Assembly: GCF_023053635.1 (NCBI RefSeq)
Contig: NC_086192.1
Location: forward strand, 16,220,001 to 16,284,000
From: Elgaria multicarinata webbii
Taxonomy: Eukaryota; Chordata; Lepidosauria; Squamata; Anguidae
Length of the DNA stretch: 64,000 nucleotides
Direction of reading: 5' to 3'
The translations under genes were made by a program, and so were the position numbers. Positions within the stretch are counted from its first letter, which is position 1. Every line of letters starts with the position of its first letter. Under the pieces are notes generated by a model, which did not search any database, was not told the DNA's origin, and worked only from the letters and a program-made list of their open reading frames with translations. Shown piece after piece: positions 45,070 to 55,600 of the stretch.

Positions 45070-45155
45070 TTTACGTCGTCCCTGGCCACTGGCCATGCTG
45101 GCTGGGGCTGATGGGTGTTGTAGTCCAAGACATCTGGAGGGCGCCAGGGTGCCCA
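45070..45155. mobile_element. Palindromic MITE-like element, family P1 (partial)
   Basis: GGCCATGCTGGCTGGGGCTG, ATGGGTGTTGTAGTCCAAGA and ATCTGGAGGGCGCCAGGGTG. The left arm is truncated. Confidence 0.55.
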
Positions 45156-45346
45156 GCCCCAAATTAGATGCTCCGCGTGGCTCCTGCGGGGTTGCTTGCT
45201 AGACTCTCGCGCCCGGAAGGTGGCAGCAGAGCCCGCTGGCTGGCGCACCCTTTAAAGGCGGCTTCCCTCTGAGGTCATCTTCCTCCGAGAGCTTTGAGGG
45301 CCCAGACGGGGGGGGGGGAGCATCCCCCACACCCTAGAGTTGGAGG

Positions 45347-45507
45347 CAGTGGGGGCCTGGAGGCTCTGCTGTCAGTGGGGCAGTGAAGCCGCTCTGGGAT
45401 TCAGTCTGAACCAGGCAGAGCTCTAAAGGACAGCTCCTTTAGAGCTCTGGCTGGAACCCGGAGCGGATTCACTGCTCCACTGTCAACAGAGCCACCAGCC
45501 CCCACTG
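45347..45507. mobile_element. Palindromic MITE-like element, family P2, copy 2 (best copy)
   Basis: CAGTGGGGGCCTGG and CCAGCCCCCACTG ends. The centre CTCTAAAGGACAGCTCCTTTAGAG is a perfect short palindrome, and TCAGTCTGAACCAGGCAGAG pairs with CTCTGGCTGGAACCCGGA. Confidence 0.7.
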
Positions 45508-46702
45508 GCTGGCTGCCTTTGACTTCAATGGGTCAAAGACCCCAGGGTCACTGGGAGAGACCAACCTTAGGGTGGCCACACGGAAAGGAGGACCAGGGCT
45601 CCTGCAGCTTTAACAGTTGTACTGAAAAGGGAATTTCAGCAGGCGTCACTTGTATGCGTGCAGCACCTGATGAAATTCCCTCTTCATCACAGCAGTTAAA
45701 GCTGCAGGAGCCCTGCCCTCTGGGCCAGATACTGGGAGTTGTAGTCCAACACATCTGGAGGGCACCAAGTTGGAGAAAGCAGCTTTCCCTGAAGTGGCCG
45801 GTGGGGATATAAACTTAATAATAAATACATAAATAAAACTAGATAAATAAAAATATATGTTCCCTGGGTCGCCTCAAGCACCCATTTTTGGCAGAAAGGT
45901 GGGATGGAAATGTAATAATTTCAGAACGAAGGACATTCCCTTATGCCGAGACGTGGGTGCTAGTTGCGCACTCCGAAAGGTGTGCTTTTGACTGCACCTC
46001 CCATCATCCCTGACCATTCGCTGATGGGAGTTGTGGTCCGACCCAACACACAGGCTCTTAACCCCGGCCCACTGCCTCCTCCTGGGCGGGGCGGCGTTCC
46101 CTTACTCATCCGCTCAAACTCTGCCCGGCGGCGTCCCGGTTCGAGCGTGGGGCCGGGGGCTGCGGAGATCCGGGTTCGAGACGCCCTCCGGGCGACTCCC
46201 GGCCAGTCCTCGCTCTCAGCCGGACCGACCCCACGGGGTGGTAGTGGCGAGGATAAACACGGAGCCGAGGCGGAGGAGGAGGGGACCGTGCGCGCAGCTC
46301 GTGGGCTCCTCCTCGCCAAGGGGAAAAGTGGGGGGTGGGGGTGTTGGAAAGCAGTACTAACTCTCGAGGGCTTCCAAGCGACCGGCCTCTGAGCATGTCA
46401 GGAGCGCTGCCACGGCCGCCGCCGCTCGTTCTTCTTGCCCCACGGAGGGGCTTTGGGGAGGCATCGCGGACGGCGCCGTCGGGGCTGCGGGGGGGGGGGG
46501 GCGCTCCCTGCCTGCCTGCCTCCCCCCGGCCTCCCTCCGGCGCATGTGCCGCCTCCCGCCCCCTCCGCCGCCGCCGCCGCCGCTCCTCCTCCTCCTCCTC
46601 GTCGGCGCCGCCGCCGCCGCCCTCCTCCTGCTGCTCCTCCCCGCCAGACTCCGAGCGCAGCAGCGGAGCCGCCCGAGCGCCCCAGCCGCCGCCGCCGCCG
46701 CG

Positions 46703-46732
46703 ATGAAGGACCGGACGCAGGAGCTGCGCGCG
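46703..46732 (+). CDS. STX1A: STX1A exon 1
   Basis: Ten codons, [10 protein letters not shown], then donor GTGAGC. The ATG has G at -3. An in-frame upstream ATG at 46544 would add 53 residues but has a poor context and no family support. Confidence 0.95.
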
Positions 46733-49700
46733 GTGAGCCGAGCCGGGGGAGGCGGCGAGGGGCGCTCGGGCGTCGGGGCTGGGCCCGGGGCTGCCTCCCC
46801 CGGCAGCCGCCCTCGCCTCGCGGAGCCGGGCGGCGGACGCCCCGTCGGAGCGCGCCCCAGGCGCCCGGAGCGCGCCAGCCCTCGCAGGGGACGGGCGGGC
46901 CGCCGGGCCCCTTGCCCCCGGCCGCGGCGGGACTCGCACTCCGAGCCCTCCCGGGGCTTGCCCCAGGCCGGTGGGGGGGGCGGCGGGGTCCAAGGGCGGC
47001 GGCTGCGCTTCCCTGGGCCCTCCCGGCGATGGGGAGCCGTGAACAGAGCGGGGGGCGCTAAGGGCGGCCCCTACTTTCAGGGGCCCGGGGTGCCCCTATG
47101 CGCTCTGCGTGCGAACATTGCGGGGCGTTGCGACCCCTCCAGACATGGGGCAGACGGGACGGAGGCCAAGGGCGGCCCCCGCCCCCTTCCTCTGAGCCCC
47201 GGGAATGGGGCTCCGGCACACCTGGAGGGAGGGCGCCAGGTTGGGTGCGTGGGCGTCTGGGGAGGAGCCCCGCGGCTTGGGGGCCGGGGGGGGCGTCTCT
47301 CCCCAGGGGAAGCCCCTCTGGGCCTCGCCTCCCCCCTTGCTTGGCTTTGGAGAACTCCGGAAGCATCCAAACCAGAGAGCGCGCGCTGGGGGTGGGGTGG
47401 GGTGGGGTGGGGGTGAGAGCACCGCCCCCCCTCCCAAAGGAAGGGAGGGGGGTTGGAAAGGGGGCACGGGGGGGCTCTCCCCGCCTCCCATGGTGCTGCC
47501 CAGCCTTTGCCTGCAGAGAGTTTCTTGGTGGACTCTCTGGTGTCCTGTTCATTTGACCCAGAAGTGGGGGGGGGGGCGACGAGCGGCGACTTCTTTGAAG
47601 GAAAAGGGCATGGCGTTGTTTTTCCTTCCGCCACAATTTCCTTCCCAAATGAGCCTTATGTTATTGCTACTAACTGCTTTTGCCTAAGGAAAACTAGAGT
47701 GCTTGATGTGGGTAGTGGTTACCTTTGAGCCCTTGGTTAGGAAAAGAGGCCTACTTGAGCATGTACAGAGTGCTGCCTTCACACTGGTGAGGAACTGCAA
47801 TCCTCTCTAGAAATAGGGATGGCACTGACGCCTTTTTTAAAAAAACCACCTGGCCACGTTCTTGTGCCTTCAAATCGGCTGTGGGCAACTTGTGAGCTTC
47901 CAGATGCAGTTGGACTACAACTCCCATCATTGTCTTTGCTGGCTAGAGCTTATGTTTAAGGAAAGGCATGGTCTGGAGTGGATTATGGTGCACAAAATAC
48001 GCCTGGTGTGGAGACCCCGCCAGCAAGCAGAGCGCTTCCCCAATGGGAAGAGATCCTTAGCGTCTGAACAGGGTGGGGTCATAAGAACACCTCCCGTTCG
48101 CCATCTGTGGCATGTTAAAAAGGGCGCCTGCGGGGTCAGATCGGTGCCAGCCGAGGCGAAGGAAAGGAGGACCGAGGAGGAACACACAGAAGCGTTGCTA
48201 GAAGGAGGATCCAGGGGTTGGAGCCTCTTCCCTGGGAGGGAAGGTTGCAACAGCTGGGATGGTTCAGCCTGGAGAAAAGGAGGCCGAGGAGAGACCTGAG
48301 AAGAGGTGCACAAGCCTAGGGTGGAGAAGGCGGAGAGGGAGGGAGACACTCGAACCTCTTCGCCACGCTGGCTCTGAGGCCGAGGGTCTCGTGGGCCGCT
48401 CCTGGCCCTTGGAATGTCCGTCCATCCGTCCGTCCACAGCTGGGACTGTGCTTGCATCCACGCTGGCTATTCTGGGTGGCCCATGGTCAACCCCAGATAG
48501 CCTTTATAAGTAGGGCTGGGTGGTTTAACTCGCTGCTACCCACCTGGAGCCCCCAAGGTGAGGTGGGCTACGCCCAGCATTTTAAGCTGGCCGCTCCATT
48601 GGATGGCTTGCGTTTGTTTGTTTTTTACTGCCTTTGGTTGTCTTATGAGTATTGCTTTATTTTTTAATTCCATATTTATTGTTCATTGCCCTGATTTCGC
48701 TTGATGATGGGCGTTTTATAAATATCCAAATAAATACCTTAGCGACGGCTTCCAGATGGAACTTGAGCACAGAACCACCAGCCTCGTCTTTTCTAAGTAT
48801 TTTTAGAAATTTCAGTTGTAAATCCCACCCACCCACCCAAAAAAATTCAAATGAGCGACAAGCTGTAGCAACGATAAAAGCGACATAAAACCTTCAGTAG
48901 GATTGAAATGGCATCTCAAAAGCTTGGGAGAGTAAAATGCCTTTGCTTATCACCCCAGAAAGGCAGGTGACGCTCTCAGGTGGGGGGAGCGTTCCACAGG
49001 TGGGGAGCCACCACTGAGAAGGCGTCACTGGCCTCAGCTTAGGTAGCAGGCCCTCCGTTGAAGGTCCTGATGGATAGGTCTGGAGACAGCCTTCAAAGTA
49101 CCCTGTTCCTAAGCAGATAAGGACCTTAAAGGTCTTTCAGAAGGTATTGAAGGTGGTTTGAAAGATTCTTGTGCCACATACTCTCATAGTGCATTAATCT
49201 TTGACAAACAGGTTTAGCAGGCTTCTGCTTCAATAACCTGCAGCACCTATTAGGCCAGAACACTGCAGGGGTCCAGAAACTTGGCCAAAATCCATGCATG
49301 CCTATAATCTCAAACTGAGTGTTAGAGGTTCCTGGCGTGCCTCTGAGGCTCAGCACAAGCGTGGGAGCAAGACTGCCCCCTTTATTCCCAGCTCTGAGTG
49401 CCGCTGTGCCTCAGAAAAGAGCAAGATGTCTTTGAACTGAGGTTCGACGCAAGGGCAGGTATCTCTGGCCCCCAGGATAAAACAACCCCCCTTGCAAAGT
49501 AAAAGCTAAGTGAGGCCTGACTTCTCCGATGTGATCCCACGGGCGTATGCTTTTTCTTGCTGCTGCCCCAAAGAGGACTTGCCGGCTTCTGAAATTTCTG
49601 TGGGCTTCTTCTGCACCTTGTCTGCTAAGTGGGAAAAAGAGGGGTCTCATGTCTGGTGAGGAGAAAGGCATTGGGCTTGTGTTTAAACATGCGGACTTAG

Positions 49701-51676
49701 CAAATCCAGACTTCCTGGATTTGCACACAGGCAGGAACGCGGTGACAGTGAAATTCGTGCTTTCCCAAATTTTGCAATGAAGATTGCAAATTTAAAAATG
49801 CCTATAACATGGGGAGGTGTACAGGGAAATACATCTAGGAGGGAGCAGTGTGCGCAAAACTGCATTATGCTAGAGGAAATGGCTTGCAAAAAAATGTGTA
49901 TATTTAGAAGAGCGGGTACCAAATGTGCACACTTCAGCGCGCACGAATTTTCACAAACTGTTGTGGCAAGGGGGTGGTATGAACGTGACCCTGGAAGAAT
50001 GAGGGACTGAGCAGCATTGAATGTGACAGGTCCATCCAAGCCTGCTCTGATGTGGCAAATCCCGTGCAACCTTTCCTCCATCTCCCCTCACCCAGAATAT
50101 ATTTCTGTTCTGGCACGAGGAAGCTGGCTGGGAGGCAACCATCCGCTTCGGTGTCTCTGAGGGGCAAAGCGTGCCCAGTGGCAAACAGCCCTTTTCGCTT
50201 CCGGGAGGGAACCCGGCCAGGGCTCTGTCAGCGGTGAAGCAGTTCATAGAATAGCAGAGCCGGAAGGGGCCTACAAGGCCATCAAGTCCAATCCCCGGCT
50301 CAATGCAGGGATCCACCCTGTTCCGTGGGTTTACAGAGAGCGCAGAAAGGGCGGCGCTCTAAAAGAGTTCCTGGGTGTCCATGGGAGGATTTGACCAGAG
50401 GCTAAGAGTGTATGGAGCAGGCGTTGGGCTAGGTGGTCCTCAGAGTCATAAGAACATCAGAAGCGCCCTGAGGCTGGATCAGACCAAGGGCCCATCTAGT
50501 CCAGCGCTCTGTTCACACAGGGGCCAACCAGCTGTCGACCAGGGACCAACAAAGCAGGATGCGGTGCAACAGCACCCTCCCGCCCATGTTCCCCAGCAGC
50601 TGGTGTACGTAGACAGGTTGCACACAGCCATCAGGACTAGTAGCCATTGAGAGCCTTTTCCTCCAGGTGTTTATCCAACCCCCTTTTAAAGCCATCCAAA
50701 TTGGTGGCCATCACTATGCCTTGTGGTAGCCAATTCCACAGTTTGAGTGAAGAAGCCCTTCCTTTGATCTGTCCTGAATCTCCCACCAATCACCTTCATG
50801 GGATAATGGCCCCGTTGGGTTCTAGTATTACGGCAGAGGGAGGGAAATGCCTCCCTGTCCACCTTCTCCACCCCAGGCATCATTTCGTGCACCTCTTCTC
50901 AGGTCTCTCCTCGGCCTCCTTTTCTCCAGGCTGAACCATCCCAGCTGTTGCAACCTTCCCTCCCAGGGAAGAGGCTCCAGACCCCGGACCCTCCCTCTAG
51001 CAACGCTTCTCCTCGTCCCACCTTTCCTTCGCCTCGGCTGCCACCGATCTGACCCCGCAAGCGTCCTTTTTAACATGCCACAGATGGCGAACGGGAGGTG
51101 TTCTTATGACCCCACCCTGTTCAGACGCTAAGGATCTCTTCCTGTTGGGGAAGCTCTCTGCTTGCTGGTGGGTTGGACTACCGCTCCCATCATCCCTGCT
51201 GGCTGAGGATGATGGGAGGTGTAGTCCAACGCATCTGGAGGCTGCTGGGTCAGCAGACCGCTTCTGTATGCTGTGTTCCCTTTCCCTGCTATCGTACTGA
51301 TTGAAGACTCAAGAGGGGATTTGTTCTGTCGGTGCAAAAAGAAACAGAAACATCAGCAAGCTCCAAATGAACCGAATCGATTGCAGGGAGTGAAATGGGC
51401 AGCTGGGGCATTCCGTGGCGCCTGTGTTCCATGTGTTGTGCGCATTAGAGACTTCATGCGTCTCACCACCAGCATCACCTTTGGAGAGTTCAGAGGCTCA
51501 CCCCGGGAAGGAGCCACTGTGGATGTTTGCTCTAGCAAAGGCGTAACCCAAATTTTCAGGGTTAAAGCAGGGACAGCGTGACGGGGCGGGGCTCTCTCCT
51601 TGTTGCCAGTAACAGAGATTCCCCGCAGTATTTATTTATATAATCCCTTTGGACAGCTCCTTTACTATTATTATTA

Positions 51677-51707
<31 letters not shown>

Positions 51708-52663
51708 TATAGCACCATCAGTGTACATGGTGCTGTACAGAGTAAAACAGTAAATAGCAAGACCCTGCCGCATAGGCTTACAATCTAATAACAGTAATCT
51801 AATTTACAGTACTGACTTGTTCTGATTGAAACTTGGAGTGGATTCACTGCCCCACGGACTTCAGAGACACCAGTCTCCAATGGTTGGGGGGGGGGGGAAG
51901 TGATCTATTTCAGTATTTGAGCACAGACATGGGAGAAGGTAGATCTCTGCATGATCTGCAGTAGATTGGCCAGGATTTCTGGCTCAGAAATTCCACCTCT
52001 CTCCCCAACATGCGCCATAGATTATACTTCTGAAAGGAAGGGAATTTGGGGTAACTAAGAACAGTTTTTTGAATGTGGGATGACTCTGAGCTCCGTTCCA
52101 TTCTGGTCCTTAAAACCCAATTGCCAGGCAAAGCGTTCTTTTGTTCTACACATGTGTCTTTTGCACCAGGCTCCAGTTTCTAGTAAAAACACCCAAGTAG
52201 ATCCGGCACGTCTGCTGTCTGCCCACGGCCCTCTTTGGAAACAAGGACAGGAAAGGCACCGTTGGCATCCAATAGCTCGGATCTCCTCTTTGAGACGGCG
52301 GAAGATAAAAATGCCGTCGGCATTTCTCTGCCGAGATGAGCAGAAGGCTGGGCCGGGCTCCAGTTCCAGGGAGCGCAGCCCCCCCGCACGCGGATCTGTA
52401 CCCCCGTGGTCTGCCGTCTGTGTAGCAGATTGCAGGACGGTTTGGGGCCAGCCCATCTGCCGTGGCTTCCGGGCTGGCCCTGTCTCTGAAGCCGAGCGCA
52501 ATGGAGGTGAGGCCGGGAACCGGAATTCCAGGGCATGTAAGGCTGCCTTAGGCTGCGTCAGACCGTGCTGGGTCCATCTGGCCCAGTATTGTCCACACAG
52601 ACTGGCAGCAGCAGCATCTCCCCAGGGCTTCAGGCCATGCCTCCAAGGAAAGTCCAAACACGT

Positions 52664-52699
<36 letters not shown>

Positions 52700-55600
52700 T
52701 CGCACACACACAGAGCAGTAGCTCACAACATATTTGGATCTGCTGACAAAAGGCAGCGTGTGTTGCTTCGCATGTCAGAATTTATTTATTTGTTATATTC
52801 TTATACTACCCAATAGCCCAGGCTGTCTGGGCAGCTCACAATTAAAACCCTAAAATACAACAAGTCAGAATAAATTTAAAACTTTAGAAGTTAAAAATGC
52901 CCACATAAAACCAAAATAAGTTACAGTCCAGGAAAAGCCTGTGTAAAAAGAGATGTTTTCAGGAGATGTTTAAAGGGAGTTACTTTTCCCACCTCCTCTT
53001 CAAATACTTGAAAGGTTGTCCCACAGAAGAGGGCCAGGATCTCTTCTCGGTCATCCCAGAGTGCAGGACGCAGAATAACGAGTTCAAGTGACAGGAAGCC
53101 AGATTCCAGCTGGACATCAGGAAAAACTTCCTGACTGTTAGAGCAGGACGACAATGGAATCAGTTGCCTGGTGAGGTTGTGGGCTCTCCCACACTAGAGG
53201 CTTTCAAGAGGGAGCTGGACAACCCTCTGTCAGGGATGCTTTAGGGTGGATTCCTGCATTGAGCAGGGGGTTGGACTCGATGGCCTTGTAGGCCCCTTCC
53301 AACTCTGTGATTCTATGATTCTATCTGGAAACCCAGCCCCCTCGAGTCAGAAAATGTAGCAACCTCCTGAAAACATTTATTTTCACACAGGTTTTCCCTG
53401 GACTGTAACTTTGTCTGGAGAGGCCTGAGTCTGCATGGGAAAGCTGGAAAAACTGCCCGGAGGCTGGTGGCTCCGATGTCCGTGGGGCAGTAAATCCACT
53501 CCAGGTTTCAGTCTGAACCAGTCAGAAATTTAAAGGAGCTCTCCAAGGTATGGAAACTCCTTTAGAGTTCTGGTTGGTTCTGACTGAAACCCGGAGCGGA
53601 TTCACTACCAGCTGGGCTGTATGGTTCTCCGCTGACACACTCCACCATCGAATAGTCTAGCCTAGTTCATCTTGGATGAGGAAATTTGTTCGGTTCGGCC
53701 TTTTAATGTGAACTTTCCAAATTCGCCCAACGCAAAGCTGCACGCAAGCCGGAATACAGCTGTGGAGGCCACATTGTCCCACTTCAGGGTTTAGCAAATG
53801 CGGTTCATGCACCTAGAATGTGCACAGCAAAGGCCTGTGTTACAGAAGAGCTGGTTATGGAAAAGCGCACGCCAAAATGAACCGCCCAGGGAGCTTCGGC
53901 TATTGGGCGGTATAAAAAATGCAATAAATAAATAAATAAAATACTTTATTTGAGAGGGGAAATCGCTGGCATAAAAAGTGTGGGGGGAATGCAAGCGAAA
54001 GAAAAGTGCATGCAAAGCTGTGTATTTTGAGAAACTTACATGAAAACTGTAATCATAGAATCATAGAATCGCACAGTTGGAAGGGGCCTCTAAGGCCATC
54101 TAGTCCAACCCCCTGCTCAATGCAGGAATCCTCCCTAAAGCATCCCTGACAGATGCTTGTCCAGCTGCCTCTTGAAGGCCTCCAGTGTGGGAGAGCCCAC
54201 CACCTCCCTAGGTCACTGGTTCCATTGTCGTACTGCTCTAACCGTCAGGAAGTTTTTCCTGATGTCCAGCCGGAATCTGGCTTCCTGTCACTTGAGCCCG
54301 TTCTTCCGTGTCCTGCACTCTGGGAGGATCCCAGTGGCATGCTTTTCAGTTTCATCTGGGCTGAGTTCTTTTATCAGGGCTTTATTTGTTTCTGTTGTGG
54401 TGTTGTTGCTGTTGATACGTTTCAATCGCCGCCTACAGGTGTTTCATGAAGTAAATAAATAAATGCTCAGAAGGGTTTCCGCTGCTGGGAATCAAAATAC
54501 TGTCAGGACCGGTGCTGGTTTCGTTCGCTGCTCTTAAGGTTTTCCGGAGGCATCTGATTAATAGTGTGTGTGTGGGGGGGGTCATTTTGTGGTTCAGTGG
54601 CTGGGCTTGGCCCCTGGGAATTGGTTCTGGGACACACACACCCCAGTGCAAACGTTAAGCCCGGTCCAAGCGCCGGCGTGGCCTCCCTGGCAGCTGGCTT
54701 TGTGGCTCCTCTCCCCGGGGAAAGCGCACGCTTAACCTTTGCTCTGTGCCGAACGGGGCCGGCTCATTTGAAAGGCCGCAAACGGGGCCCATCCGCCAGG
54801 TCGGCCTTCCCTCGGCTGTGCTATTCTTAGCACGGTGCCGTGTCAGCACCTGCTGCCATCCCTTTTGGGCCACGAACGCAGCCGTGCCGTTGGCCCCCCC
54901 TCGGAATTAACAGCGCTGACGAACCTGAAATGCAAATTGCATGTGGAATGAGATCTATTCGTTGTTCCTGCAAGCTCCCTGCCCCCCCTCCCCCTCTGAG
55001 CCAGCTCAGGTTTGGGGGCCGCTGATTCCCGTAGAGTTTTTGGCCGCTCGTGAAGCTTCTTGCGTCTCTTTGCGACCAAAGTTTTGAATGCTTGAATCTG
55101 GTGCCCCTGTGTGCTCGTGCACATTTCACGGAGCATCCAGGCCACGTCCCTGTCGCCTTTCCCAGCATTTTCTCCCAGGTTTCCCCCCCCCCCCCCCATT
55201 TTATGGTCATTTTTTATTATTAGTTTTTGCAATATGATATAAATTTGTAGGAAGGGCAAATTTCCCTGCCAGCCCCCCTCTCTCCCCACGAGAAGCCCGT
55301 CCTCAGGGCAGCTCCGGCTTTGGCCGGGGGCCACCGGCTCCTCAACGTTCACGAGAGCCCGCAGTTTCGAGGGCGATGGCTGAGCCGGGCGGCTGGAGGT
55401 GTTCTCCTTTTTATCATGGTTATTGTTTGTTGCGGGAATAACATGACGTGGCGGCTGGCTGGTGCCTCCTGGCAGGGAGGGCCTTCCTCCTCCTCCTCCT
55501 CCTCATTCCTCCTCCTCCTCCTCCCCCCTCCTCTTTGTCTTGTTTCCTGGGGCCCGGGGGAGGAACCCAGCAGCTGCTGGCTGTGAAAAGGTCCCCGGGC

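Larger units (their letters stand above)
42500..46080. other. Spacer between the head-to-head MLXIPL and STX1A genes
   Basis: No coding exon recognised. Holds a tRNA SINE (43340-43542), palindromic P1 copies (44613-44684, 45070-45155), a P2 copy (45347-45507) and GC-rich unique sequence that may include regulatory DNA for both genes. Open frames here lack family signatures. Confidence 0.5.
46080..47420 (+). promoter_or_regulatory. STX1A CpG-island promoter and 5' UTR
   Basis: Very GC- and CpG-rich, TATA-less, with GC boxes (GGGCGGGGCGG near 46085) and (GCC)n/(CTC)n runs just ahead of the STX1A ATG. This is typical of syntaxin-1 promoters (family knowledge). The start site cannot be fixed from sequence alone. 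Confidence 0.7.

Noticed and set aside
46106-46993. 295-codon minus-strand frame over the STX1A CpG island
   Set aside because: Low-complexity antisense of (GCC)n-rich 5' UTR. No homology recognised and no splice or start support.
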